A DNA stretch of 64,000 bases from Poseidonibacter antarcticus (GTDB lineage Bacteria; Campylobacterota; Campylobacteria; Campylobacterales; Arcobacteraceae): positions 460,443 through 524,442 of the forward strand of contig NZ_RCWF01000001.1 in assembly GCF_003667345.1 (NCBI RefSeq). The letters are read 5' to 3'. Numbering within the stretch: the stretch's first letter is position 1; the number at the start of each line of letters is the position of its first letter. A program made the translations under genes and the position numbers. A model generated the notes under the pieces. That model saw nothing but the letters and a program-made list of their open reading frames with translations, ran no database searches and was not told where the DNA came from. Of this stretch, positions 50,955 through 59,932 are shown one piece after another.

Positions 50955-51695
50955 TTATTTGATTAAATTTAGTGCTTTTAAAACTTTTCCTTGAACTAAT
51001 ACATATAAAAGTGAACAAGCTAAAGCGATAATTGTTCCAAGAGCTATTCCCCATCTTCCATAAGTAAAATATACTACCAAAGAATAAATCACAACAGAAC
51101 TTAAGCCAAATGGTGTGTTTTTTATTATTGTTCTTGCTTGTAAATTACTATGTCTAAAGTGAATGATTAAAAGTAATGGAAGTAAAACACTTGGAAAAGC
51201 AGAAAAAATACCAGCTATATTTGATGGTACATATTTTGGTAAACTTGTTACTATTAAAAAAATTGAAATAGTTAAAAATATTCTAAAAAATATATCAGAT
51301 ACTGATGTTTTTATTTTTTTATCTATTGAGAAATTTTCTTTTTTAGAAAAATAAATAGTAGCTATTATCATTAAAGAAATCACGATTAAAGGTGTAAAAA
51401 TAATATGAGGAGGCACATATGCTAAAATAAATGCAATAATTAAATATGATAAAAAAGAGATAATTAAACTCAAAAATACTTCAAATTTACCTTTATAAAA
51501 AGTACTAATATAATAACCAATTGAAAAAGCCAAAGCAGCAAATAAACCATGAATATTATAAAGTGCTACTTTGGTTACATAATCAACTCCATTTTCTAAA
51601 GCAAAAAATAATAAAGTTATAGAACTTCCAACAGGAAGACCCGCTAATATACCTGAGATTTTAGGATTTAATTTTTCAGCAATATAAGAAAGCAA
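50955..51695 (-). CDS. Membrane protein with two similar halves (start uncertain)
   Basis: A membrane protein of at least 246 residues. Two pieces are alike: NPKISGILAGLPVGSSITLLFFAL near the start and PSNIAGIFSAFPSVLLPLLLIIHF near residue 150, suggesting an inverted or direct repeat of about seven helices. Family not recognised. The listed TTG start has no ribosome site and cuts the first helix. The frame continues upstream as WIIELIIIKSITVVSLVLLL and could begin at ATT 51746 behind aaaaagga. No ATG or GTG is available in frame. Confidence 0.6.
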   Translation of the reverse strand: MLSYIAEKLNPKISGILAGLPVGSSITLLFFALENGVDYVTKVALYNIHGLFAALAFSIGYYISTFYKGKFEVFLSLIISFLSYLIIAFILAYVPPHIIFTPLIVISLMIIATIYFSKKENFSIDKKIKTSVSDIFFRIFLTISIFLIVTSLPKYVPSNIAGIFSAFPSVLLPLLLIIHFRHSNLQARTIIKNTPFGLSSVVIYSLVVYFTYGRWGIALGTIIALACSLLYVLVQGKVLKALNLIK

Positions 51696-51808
51696 TAATA
51701 CTAAGCTTACTACTGTAATTGATTTTATTATTATAAGTTCTATAATCCATCCTTTTTAAAAGATGAATTATATATAAATCATATAAAAGTTATATAAAAA
51801 ATTAATTT

Positions 51809-52312
51809 TTATCTAAAGTTATCAAATACTAAAGGAGCCTTTAGTTCTAGACCTTTTAAATGTTTCATTACTGCTTGTAAATCATCTAAATTCTTACCAC
51901 TTACTCTAATCTCATCACCTTGATTTACAGCTGTTACTTTTAGTTTTAAGCTTTTAATTTCAGTTTGAATAGTTTTCGCTTCATCTTTTTCAATACTATC
52001 TATGATTTTATAAGTAAACTTTCTATTTCCACCACTTGAATCTTCAGTTTTTAATTCTTCTAATGAATTGATTGAAATACCTCTTTTATTCATCTTAGAG
52101 ATTAAAATATCTTTTATTGCATCAATTTTATTATCACTTGCACTTGTTAATACTAAAGTTTTAGCACCAATATTTAAATCTATATCTTTATCAATACCTT
52201 TAAAGTCATATCTATTATCAACTTCTTTTTGTGATTGAATTACTGCATTTTTCATCTCTTGCATATCTAATTTTGCAGAAATATCAAATTGGTGTTCTTT
52301 TGATTTAGCCAT
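51809..52312 (-). CDS. YajQ family nucleotide-binding protein
   Basis: A 167-residue YajQ/UPF0234 protein: HQFDISAKLDMQEMKNAVIQSQKEVDNRYDFKG, then KMNKRGISINSL and VNQGDEIRVSGKNLDDLQAVMKHL. Two ferredoxin-like domains. Some homologues bind cyclic di-GMP; function in this organism is unknown. It starts within the end of the Cache kinase gene (eight-base overlap). Confidence 0.92.
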   Translation of the reverse strand: MAKSKEHQFDISAKLDMQEMKNAVIQSQKEVDNRYDFKGIDKDIDLNIGAKTLVLTSASDNKIDAIKDILISKMNKRGISINSLEELKTEDSSGGNRKFTYKIIDSIEKDEAKTIQTEIKSLKLKVTAVNQGDEIRVSGKNLDDLQAVMKHLKGLELKAPLVFDNFR

Positions 52313-54959
52313 TTGTTTCCTTTTTTAATTTAATTATAAAATTTACACCCTTATATGAAATATTATCAATAAGTGTATTTTTATTATTTACTGTAATTGT
52401 ACCATTAACTTTTTCAAGAATAGTTTTAGTCATATATAAACCTAACCCTGTACCATCATTTTTATCTTTTGTAGTAAAATATGCATCAAAAATTTTATTT
52501 TTAATTTCTTCATCAATTCCACCTGCAAAATCAAGAATACTAATTATTAATTCATCTTTTTGCACTTTACAATTTATTTCAATTACTTTTATATCACTGT
52601 TATTCATTATTACAGCATCTCTTGCATTATTTAAAATATTAATAATCACCTGAATTAATTCATTTTCATATCCAAGAGTTAAAGCTTTGTCAAACCCCTC
52701 TTGTTCTTTATATTTAATAAATATTCCTTGGTAATTATAAATATTTTGTATTAAATTAATAGATTTTTGAATCATTTTTGAAACCATATATTCATTTTTA
52801 ACATTATTCTTAAAGAAATTTCTAAAATCTTCCATAGTTGAAGACATTAATTCTATTTGCTTTTTAATTGCAATATTATCTTTTTTAAGCTCTTCCTTCG
52901 TATTATCACCTATTAAAGCACGTAATTCTTGTGATGAATTAATCATACTTATTGCATTTAAAGGTTGTTTCCATTGATGAATTATCATTGAAATCATTTC
53001 ACCAATTGATGCCATTTTATTATTTTGAATTAATTGAGCATCTTTTTGTCTATTTTTTCTAACTACTTTTGAAATTTTTTCTTCTAATCCTTCATTAATC
53101 TTGATTAATTCTTTTGTTTTTTCTTTTACACTTTCTTCTAAATGTATATTTAATTTATTCTGATGATTAACTAATTTATTTATTTTTGATGCCATATCAT
53201 TAAATGATTTTTCTAAATCTCCAATCTCATCCTCAGATTCAACATTAATCCTATAGCCAAATTCATTATTTGAAAATTTTTTCGTACCCATAATAAGTTT
53301 TTCTATTTTTGAAGATATATATCTAGACATCAAAAGTGCTACAATAATAACAATTATAATCATAATAAAACTAACAAATGTTAATTGTTTTATCATATCA
53401 TTTATGTATATATTTATTTCAGATTTATTATCATCAACAATATCTTTTACAATATTATTCTGTATTTTTAATATTTCATCAATATTTTCTTTTGTTCTAT
53501 TTGCCGCAGAATGAAATTCTTCAACATTTGCACCAATACTAACAAAACCAAAACCTCTTTTTGAATTTTTATACTTGCTAGTATCATACTTAATTACAGC
53601 AGCAGTTACTAATTTTTTTACCCCACCCCAAAAAATAATAAAAGATCCATGTCCTCCATTTTTTGTAAGTTCCATCCAACCTGTACATTGTGGTGCAAAA
53701 TTAAGATATCTACAATCTAAAGGAATTTGACCTTTTTGTATTACTTGAGACATATTTGCTTTTTGTTTTAATGACTGATTTTTAAAAGGTGGGTATGTCT
53801 TTAGAAACTTGCTTAAACTTTTTTCTTTTGATTCTAAAAACTCCTTATTAATATCTTCACTTATCCATCCAGGAACTCTTTGTCCTGTTTTTTTATCAAA
53901 TCCAACTATAAAGTAATCCCTTGGATGTGAAATATTTCTACCTAAATAATCCCACATAAAAGCATAATTCCCCTTACTAGCATCAATTATTTGACTCTTT
54001 GAATATATTCCTATAGGATTTAAATTATCTGTATATTCCATGATATGTCTATGATCTAGTGCCATTGACAAAAAACCTATTTTTATATCATTCTTAAAAA
54101 CAGGAGTAATAAATCTAACTATAGCTTCAAATCTTTTTCCATTAGGATTTTCTAAACCTGCATACGCACTGTTTTGAGCAATAAATGGAATATTTGCTGC
54201 TTTAGCTTTTTCTTTTGTAAATATGCCTAAGATATTACTTCCTACATATTCACCAATTACATCTGAAACATAAATTTCACCTTTTTTTAAATGATTTATC
54301 TCTTCAAAATAAGTTTCAGAATTAATATAAGTATTACTTTTTATTGAAATATCTAATTTCTTTTTATTAATTGAAGAAATTTTATTTATTTCCATTCCCT
54401 TTAAATCAAAAAAAGTTATCTCTTTATAAAGTGGTATAATTTTAGTATTTACTAAAGATTCAGGATTATAATTAAAAGCAGTTTTATTATCTTCAAGTAT
54501 TTTAGGAAGATTTTTATTTGTTTTATTAATATTTTTTACTACCCATTTTTGATTATTCTCATCATAATTATATTTATGATGAGATACCACTTCTTTTTTT
54601 TTACTGTTATAAAAATCATTAAGTGTTTTATCACTAATATCTAATTTAGATAATAGTAAAAGATCAGAATCTCTTTGTTTTAAGAATTCTGAAACTCTAT
54701 TTGCTATTTCTAAAGTTAACCTTTCTAATGATTTTTGTGATTTTTTATTCAAATTATTAATACTATTATCTATTGATTCATTTGCAGTATTTTGTATGAT
54801 TTCTTTACTTTGATTATATAAATAAGTAGTACTAGAATTCATATATGCATCTAAATTCTTTATACCTTGATAAGATATATATGTGATTATCATTAAGGGA
54901 AGTATTTTAATAACAATAAATAGTAAAATTAGTTTGATTTTTATAGATAATTTATTCAT
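52305..54959 (-). CDS. Cache/HAMP sensor histidine kinase
   Basis: An 884-residue kinase. TM1 is about 8-27; a very large periplasmic domain (about 28-520) with Cache-like features (SETYFEEINHLKKGEIYVSDV, FIAQNSAYAGLENPNGKRFEAIVRFITPV, KIGFLSMALDHRHI, KNGGHGSFIIFWGGVKKLVTA) follows; TM2 is about 525-548. HAMP (about 549-600) and a coiled coil (SVKEKTKELIKINEGLEEKIS) link to H661 (MIIHQWKQPLNAIS). The ATPase region has NILNNARDAVIM and GTGLGLYMTKTIL. No response regulator is adjacent, so it is an orphan coupled to YajQ. Confidence 0.9.
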   Translation of the reverse strand: MNKLSIKIKLILLFIVIKILPLMIITYISYQGIKNLDAYMNSSTTYLYNQSKEIIQNTANESIDNSINNLNKKSQKSLERLTLEIANRVSEFLKQRDSDLLLLSKLDISDKTLNDFYNSKKKEVVSHHKYNYDENNQKWVVKNINKTNKNLPKILEDNKTAFNYNPESLVNTKIIPLYKEITFFDLKGMEINKISSINKKKLDISIKSNTYINSETYFEEINHLKKGEIYVSDVIGEYVGSNILGIFTKEKAKAANIPFIAQNSAYAGLENPNGKRFEAIVRFITPVFKNDIKIGFLSMALDHRHIMEYTDNLNPIGIYSKSQIIDASKGNYAFMWDYLGRNISHPRDYFIVGFDKKTGQRVPGWISEDINKEFLESKEKSLSKFLKTYPPFKNQSLKQKANMSQVIQKGQIPLDCRYLNFAPQCTGWMELTKNGGHGSFIIFWGGVKKLVTAAVIKYDTSKYKNSKRGFGFVSIGANVEEFHSAANRTKENIDEILKIQNNIVKDIVDDNKSEINIYINDMIKQLTFVSFIMIIIVIIVALLMSRYISSKIEKLIMGTKKFSNNEFGYRINVESEDEIGDLEKSFNDMASKINKLVNHQNKLNIHLEESVKEKTKELIKINEGLEEKISKVVRKNRQKDAQLIQNNKMASIGEMISMIIHQWKQPLNAISMINSSQELRALIGDNTKEELKKDNIAIKKQIELMSSTMEDFRNFFKNNVKNEYMVSKMIQKSINLIQNIYNYQGIFIKYKEQEGFDKALTLGYENELIQVIINILNNARDAVIMNNSDIKVIEINCKVQKDELIISILDFAGGIDEEIKNKIFDAYFTTKDKNDGTGLGLYMTKTILEKVNGTITVNNKNTLIDNISYKGVNFIIKLKKETNG

Positions 54960-55022
54960 TAATTAAATACTCTTTTCTTTAAATATTATAATTATAACAA
55001 ATAAATTTAAAACATATCACAA

Positions 55023-55046
55023 GACTAACTAAAAACCTAGTTAGTC
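55023..55046 (-). terminator. Terminator of the uracil permease gene
   Basis: Perfect 9-bp stem gactaacta / tagttagtc just downstream of the permease stop. Confidence 0.7.
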
Positions 55047-55055
55047 CATATTTTA

Positions 55056-56291
55056 TTATTTCGCAGCTTGTGGTAAAACTAAGTTTAAAAAGATTCCTAT
55101 AATTGCACCTAAACCAATTCCAGAAAATGGCACACCACCAAAATTAAATGTCATTCCACCAATAGAAAATACTAAAATCATAGAAACAATTATCATATTT
55201 CTAGGACAAGTAAAATCTGTATTAGCTTTTATAAGCGTAGAGATACCTAATGTTGCAATAATTCCAAATAATAGCAACATAATTCCACCCATAATAGGTG
55301 TTGGGATTGTGGATAATGCTCCACCTATTTTTCCAATAAATGCTAAGGCAATAGCAAAAATAGCTGACCATGTCATAATTGCGGGATTATATGCTTTTGT
55401 AATAGTAACAGCGCCAGTAACTTCTGAATATGTAGTATTAGGAGGACCACCAAATAAAGCTGCAACAGATGTTGCTAATCCATCACCTAGTAATGTGTTT
55501 TTTAAACCTGGCTTTTTAAGATAATCTTCTTTTGTTACATTTGAAATTGCTAACATATCACCAATATGTTCAATTGCCGGAGCAATTGCAATTGGTAAAA
55601 TAAAAATTATAGCTTGCCAATTAAATTCTGGTGTTGTAAAATTTGGAATAGAAAACCAAGCTGCTTTTGAAACTGCAGTAAAATCAACAATTCCATATAT
55701 TAAAGCAACAATATATCCAATAATAATACCAGCTAAAATTGGAATTAGTTTAAACATTCCTTTTCCTAATAAAGAGAAAAATACAGTTACAAATAAAGAA
55801 ATCATTGAAACAACAATTGCCACTTCAAAAGGCACTAAAACAAGTGAACCATCACCAGTTTTACCCATTGCCATATTTACAGCAACGGGTGAAAGAATTA
55901 AACCAATAGACATAATAACAGGACCTACTACAACAGCTGGTAATAACTTATGTATAAAATTATCACCTTTTATTCTAATTAGTGTACTAAGTACTACATA
56001 AAGTAAACCAGCGGCAACAAGTCCAGACATTGTTGCTGCAATTCCCCAAGTTTGCACACCATAAGAAATTGGTGCAATAAAAGCAAAAGATGATGCTAAA
56101 AATATAGGAGGTATTGCACCTCTATTAACAAATTGAAAAACTAATGTTCCAATTCCTGCTGTAAATAATGCAACACTTGGATCTAATCCTGTTAAAATAG
56201 GCACAAGAACAAGTGCACCAAAAGCTACAAATAAAAATTGTAAGCCTAATATAGAATCTTTAGCTCTAAAATTGTAATCTGTGGGTTTCAT
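55056..56291 (-). CDS. uraA: Uracil-xanthine permease (NCS2)
   Basis: A 411-residue NCS2 transporter with about 14 helices. Typical parts are LGLQFLFVAFGALVLVPILTGLDP at the start, IAPAIEHIGDMLAISNVT (substrate Glu), and LLGDGLATSVAALFGGPPNTTYSEVTGAV. It is a proton-coupled uracil (or xanthine) importer. It is divergent from upp, the uracil salvage enzyme, which supports uracil as substrate. Confidence 0.93.
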   Translation of the reverse strand: MKPTDYNFRAKDSILGLQFLFVAFGALVLVPILTGLDPSVALFTAGIGTLVFQFVNRGAIPPIFLASSFAFIAPISYGVQTWGIAATMSGLVAAGLLYVVLSTLIRIKGDNFIHKLLPAVVVGPVIMSIGLILSPVAVNMAMGKTGDGSLVLVPFEVAIVVSMISLFVTVFFSLLGKGMFKLIPILAGIIIGYIVALIYGIVDFTAVSKAAWFSIPNFTTPEFNWQAIIFILPIAIAPAIEHIGDMLAISNVTKEDYLKKPGLKNTLLGDGLATSVAALFGGPPNTTYSEVTGAVTITKAYNPAIMTWSAIFAIALAFIGKIGGALSTIPTPIMGGIMLLLFGIIATLGISTLIKANTDFTCPRNMIIVSMILVFSIGGMTFNFGGVPFSGIGLGAIIGIFLNLVLPQAAK

Positions 56292-56447
56292 ACTACCTCT
56301 TATATATCAAAAATTTTTATATCATATCTAAATACGAGTTAATAAAAATTAAATTAATGTATGATTTATAAGCAATTTTTTAGTAATATATAACGTTTAA
56401 AATGTAAAATGATTTTTAGACTTATAAATCAATAAATAGGAACAAAT

Positions 56448-57068
56448 ATGTATAAAGAAAGTACAAATGTTGTTGTAAAACATCTTGTAAATAGATTAAG
56501 AGATGTAAGAACTACATCAAATGAATTTAGATTAACAATCGAAGAAATTTCAAGAATTGTTGCTTCTGAGGCTTTAAATGACTTTGAAACAGTAAGCCAA
56601 AATATAAATACATGGCAGGGTCCATTAGATGTAGAAATGATTGAAGTACAAAAACTTGTATTAGTTCCTATTCTAAGAGCAGGTGAGCCTATGCTTACTG
56701 GTATTTTAAAAACTTTACCATATGCAAAAAGTGGTTTTTTAGCAATGAAAAGAGATGAAGAGACATCATTAAGTAAGCTATTTTACGAAAATATTCCAAA
56801 ACTAGAAGGAAGAACAGTTTTATTACTTGACCCAATGGTAGCAACGGGTGGTTCTTTAATAGATGGTATTGATTATTTAAAAAGTAAAAATCCTAAGAGA
56901 ATTATTTGTCTAAATGTTTTAGGTTCACCATTTGGTGTACAAAAAGTTCAAGAAGCACATCCTGATGTTGATATTTATATTGCACAAATTGATGAAAGAT
57001 TAGATGAAAACAATTATATTAGACCTGGACTTGGTGATGCAGGGGATAGAGCCTTTAATACACACTAA
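56448..57068 (+). CDS. upp: Uracil phosphoribosyltransferase
   Basis: A 206-residue UPRTase: KHLVNRLRDVRTTSNEFR, VLVPILRAGEPMLTGIL, the PRPP loop VLLLDPMVATGGSLIDGI, and the uracil-binding C-terminus AQIDERLDENNYIRPGLGDAGDRAF. It converts uracil and PRPP to UMP. It is divergent from uraA and ends one base before a convergent gene. Confidence 0.97.
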   Translation: MYKESTNVVVKHLVNRLRDVRTTSNEFRLTIEEISRIVASEALNDFETVSQNINTWQGPLDVEMIEVQKLVLVPILRAGEPMLTGILKTLPYAKSGFLAMKRDEETSLSKLFYENIPKLEGRTVLLLDPMVATGGSLIDGIDYLKSKNPKRIICLNVLGSPFGVQKVQEAHPDVDIYIAQIDERLDENNYIRPGLGDAGDRAFNTH

Positions 57069-57069
57069 A

Positions 57070-57831
57070 CTAAAACTCAAAAGGGTTTGGATATTTATAT
57101 TCAAATCCAAGACTCTCAATTTTACTTCCATCTATTATTCTATTGTTTAAAGCTTTTTCATCTTTGAATATTGATTCTTTAAAATTAAATTTTTTCGCAT
57201 TATGTAAATAAATTTTTTCTTTTGTAGGATGCTCTTTTACACATAGATTAAATATTCCATTTATATTATTTTCAATTACAAAAGCTGTAGCATTTATAAC
57301 ATCATCTCTATGAATATAATTTATTTTTATATCTTTATCATTTACAATTTTTGAAGAAGAACGTTTTCCTGCAATTCTATTGTATCCCATAAGACCAGAA
57401 CATCTAAATATTACATCTGTTTTATCTTTTATTAACATTTCAGAATCATAAACTTTTGGTGATTTTTCATTTGATATTTTAGAATCTTCATTAAAAATAT
57501 CATTTTCATTTGGATAAATCGAAGTGGAACTAACAAATATAATTTTTTCTATATTATTAATTTTTTTATGTGAATAAATCTTTTCTAAAAATTTTGAATA
57601 ATCTTTAAATTTAGAAGGTGGAAAATTAATAAAAAGATAATCAGTCTCAAGTAAATCATCTAAAAAAGTAAAATCTTCTTCATTTAATAAAAAAGGAAGA
57701 AACCCCTCTTTTAGAAATATTTCTTCTTTTTTATTATCTCTCATTGATACTTTTATTTTATAAGTTTTTTCTAACTCACATCCAAGAGCAAAGCCAAGCC
57801 ACCCTGCTCCTAATATTGTAAATGTTTTCAT
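57070..57831 (-). CDS. NAD(P)-binding epimerase-like protein (YeeZ-like)
   Basis: A 253-residue atypical SDR of the YeeZ type: TFTILGAGWLGFALGCELEK (GxGxxG), IIFVSSTSIYP, DSEMLIKDKTDVIFRCSGLMGYNR and INYIHRDDVINATAFVIENNINGIFNLC. The catalytic YxxxK is missing, so a regular dehydrogenase activity is doubtful. Substrate unknown. It overlaps the channel gene stop by four bases. Confidence 0.8.
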   Translation of the reverse strand: MKTFTILGAGWLGFALGCELEKTYKIKVSMRDNKKEEIFLKEGFLPFLLNEEDFTFLDDLLETDYLFINFPPSKFKDYSKFLEKIYSHKKINNIEKIIFVSSTSIYPNENDIFNEDSKISNEKSPKVYDSEMLIKDKTDVIFRCSGLMGYNRIAGKRSSSKIVNDKDIKINYIHRDDVINATAFVIENNINGIFNLCVKEHPTKEKIYLHNAKKFNFKESIFKDEKALNNRIIDGSKIESLGFEYKYPNPFEF

Positions 57832-58631
57832 TTATCTTTTTCTTTTAACTCTTTAACTTCAGTTCTTAGTGATTTTATTTCTTCAAGTAAAAGATCTAAC
57901 TTTAAACTATCTTCATGCATTTCATCTTTCATATCTTCTTCTTGAAGTTTTTGCATTTCTCCAATAATAACTGCAACAAATAAATTGAAAAATACAAATG
58001 CAGCAATAATTACAAATGAAATAAAATATACCCAAGCCCATGGATAAACTTCCATAGCTTCATACATTACATCTGTCCAATCTTCAAAAGTTAAAACTCT
58101 AAATAGTGTTAACATTGAGATTAAGAAGTTTTCCCATAAACCAGATGGTAAATCTACAAAGAAAAAACTACCAATAATTGCATATATATAAAAGATTATA
58201 AACATAAGTATAACTATATCAATAATTGAAGGAATAGCTTTAATAAGCATATCTATAATTGCTTTTAACTCAGGTCGTGCTGTAAATAATCGTAAAATTC
58301 TAAATACTCTCATAAGTCGTGCAATTGCTGCAAAACTTGATGATTCTAAAGGTAAAAGAGTAATTACAACAATAGTAAAATCAAAAATATTCCATCCAGA
58401 TTTAAAAAAGTTTAAAAACTTTTTTTCTGCAACCATTTTAATTGCTAATTCAAATACAAAATATACTGTTACAAAATAATCAGCAAATGTAAGAAATAAA
58501 TTATAATTTGTCTCAACTTGATCTAATGTCTTAAATCCTAAAATACTTGCATATCCAATAATTATAAATGTAGTTAAATTAGAAAACCATCTAGAATCTC
58601 TAACTTCTTCAATTCTTTGCATTGTAGTCAT
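57828..58631 (-). CDS. Voltage-gated cation channel (NavAb-like) with TFEDWTD pore
   Basis: A 267-residue single-repeat six-helix channel, as in NavAb. S4 has four spaced arginines (R105, R108, R111, R114 in IARLMRVFRILRLF). The pore has TLFRVLTFEDWTDVM followed by MEVYPWAWVYF, aligning with NavAb TLFQVMTLESWSMGI and MEVYPYAWVFF. The filter is T-F-E-D-W-T-D (181-187). Asp at the two positions that are Ser and Met in NavAb is also what converts NavAb to a calcium-selective pore. A C-terminal coiled coil follows (LEEIKSLRTEVKELKEK). Calcium selectivity is inferred. Confidence 0.9.
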   Translation of the reverse strand: MTTMQRIEEVRDSRWFSNLTTFIIIGYASILGFKTLDQVETNYNLFLTFADYFVTVYFVFELAIKMVAEKKFLNFFKSGWNIFDFTIVVITLLPLESSSFAAIARLMRVFRILRLFTARPELKAIIDMLIKAIPSIIDIVILMFIIFYIYAIIGSFFFVDLPSGLWENFLISMLTLFRVLTFEDWTDVMYEAMEVYPWAWVYFISFVIIAAFVFFNLFVAVIIGEMQKLQEEDMKDEMHEDSLKLDLLLEEIKSLRTEVKELKEKDK

Positions 58632-58635
58632 TAAT

Positions 58636-59022
58636 CTAATTCCTTATAATAGAATAAGTAACCATTAGCCAAGCAATAATTAATAAAGTTCCTCCAATTG
58701 GAGTAATTGCACCTAAAATAGGTAATGAAAAAACAACTAAAGCATATAATGAGAAAGAGAAAATAATCATTCCAATAAGAATAAGCCATGCACTTCTTAC
58801 TAAAATTTTTGAATCAGCTTTAAAGTTTATTAAAAAAGCTACAAGAAAAAGACCAATAGTATTATAAAATTGATACTGTATTCCAGTATTATATATTTTC
58901 AACATTGATTCTGTTACTATTGATTTTAAACCATGTGCACCAAATGCACCAAGAGCAATTGAAAGAGCCATCATAAATGATGCAATTGCTAAAAATTTTT
59001 TACTATTATTACTAAGTGTCAT
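58636..59022 (-). CDS. DUF423 family membrane protein
   Basis: A 128-residue protein with four helices: FLAIASFMMALSIALGAFGAHGLK, YQFYNTIGLFLVAFLINF, GMIIFSFSLYALVVFSLPILGAITPIGGTLLIIAWLM. The GAFGAHGL and GAITPIGG motifs mark DUF423 (YgdD). Function unknown. It lies four bases upstream of the channel gene in the same direction. Confidence 0.9.
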   Translation of the reverse strand: MTLSNNSKKFLAIASFMMALSIALGAFGAHGLKSIVTESMLKIYNTGIQYQFYNTIGLFLVAFLINFKADSKILVRSAWLILIGMIIFSFSLYALVVFSLPILGAITPIGGTLLIIAWLMVTYSIIRN

Positions 59023-59079
59023 ACTACTTCCAAAAGTTAATTTTTGCGAAGTATATCAAAAAAAAGTTAATAAAATATT

Positions 59080-59361
59080 TTATTTACTTTTTAAAGAATT
59101 GTCTTTAGAAAAACCTGCACCTTTTTTTTCTTTTTTTACTAACTCTAAATCATCAATTAAAGTTCTATAATCTATCCCCATTTTATTCATATGAGCAAAA
59201 CATGCAGCAATTGAAGCAATTGCATTTGGCACTTCTTTCTTCTTTTTATACGCTTGTATATTTTTTTCACTAACTTTTATTAAAGCTGTAAATTTAGGTA
59301 TTGTAAGTTCCGCATCTAAAAGTAATTTTTTGAAATCTATAAAAGTCATTTTTTTATCCAT
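59080..59361 (-). CDS. Small helix-turn-helix-like protein
   Basis: A 93-residue helical protein. The segment TIPKFTALIKVSEKNIQAYKKKKEVPNAIASIAACF has the spacing of an XRE/Cro-like helix-turn-helix (entry helix, turn, recognition helix, linker with KKKxxVP). It may start at an internal ATG (59349, preceded by ggat). A DNA-binding role is tentative. No toxin partner is adjacent. Confidence 0.55.
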   Translation of the reverse strand: MDKKMTFIDFKKLLLDAELTIPKFTALIKVSEKNIQAYKKKKEVPNAIASIAACFAHMNKMGIDYRTLIDDLELVKKEKKGAGFSKDNSLKSK

Positions 59362-59445
59362 ATAGTTTTTTTAATTATACAAAGTAGAATGTAAAAGTAA
59401 GGTAAAAGTCAGCTATTTATATATAAAAGTAATATTTTATATAGT

Positions 59446-59472
59446 TTTAAACCCTTAAATTAAGGGTTTAAA
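59446..59472 (-). terminator. Terminator of the purine phosphoribosyltransferase gene
   Basis: Perfect 13-bp stem tttaaacccttaa-a-ttaagggtttaaa just downstream of the stop. Confidence 0.7.
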
Positions 59473-59476
59473 TTTA

Positions 59477-59923
59477 TTATACTACGTCAACTTCCCAAAA
59501 AAAATCAATCCATTGTGTAGCTTCTCTAACTGTATAATCAGGTTGGATTACAGCTGTTTTTTTATAAAATAATGTTGCTAACTTAAAATCAACATCTGGA
59601 AATTTTTCTTTTAATAATTTTAAAATTTCCACCATTGTTTCACCTGAATCAACGATATCATCGATTACTAAGACTCTTTTTGCATGAGAAACATCAGGAA
59701 TATTAAATATATTAAATGAATCTAATTTTAAATCACCTTCATAATGAACCGAATTTAAAGTATATAAATTTCTCATATCCATAGCTTGTGCCATTAGGTG
59801 AGATAATGTTAAACCACCACGTGCAACAGCTAATAATACATCAGGATTGTAATCTCTACAACTGTTTACTAATTTTTGTGTATCTTTTTTAAATAAATCA
59901 TAACTATAATATAGTTTTTCCAA
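59477..59923 (-). CDS. Purine (xanthine/hypoxanthine) phosphoribosyltransferase
   Basis: A 148-residue PRTase. The PRPP loop is RVLVIDDIVDSGETMVEIL; the N-terminal VLLAVARGGLTLSHLMAQAM is the usual phosphate loop, and TQWIDFFWE the hydrophobic C-terminal lid of Gpt-like enzymes. It salvages a 6-oxopurine to the nucleotide. The permease gene starts nine bases upstream on the same strand, so import and salvage are coupled. Confidence 0.87.
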   Translation of the reverse strand: MEKLYYSYDLFKKDTQKLVNSCRDYNPDVLLAVARGGLTLSHLMAQAMDMRNLYTLNSVHYEGDLKLDSFNIFNIPDVSHAKRVLVIDDIVDSGETMVEILKLLKEKFPDVDFKLATLFYKKTAVIQPDYTVREATQWIDFFWEVDVV

Positions 59924-59932
59924 AATTCTTCC

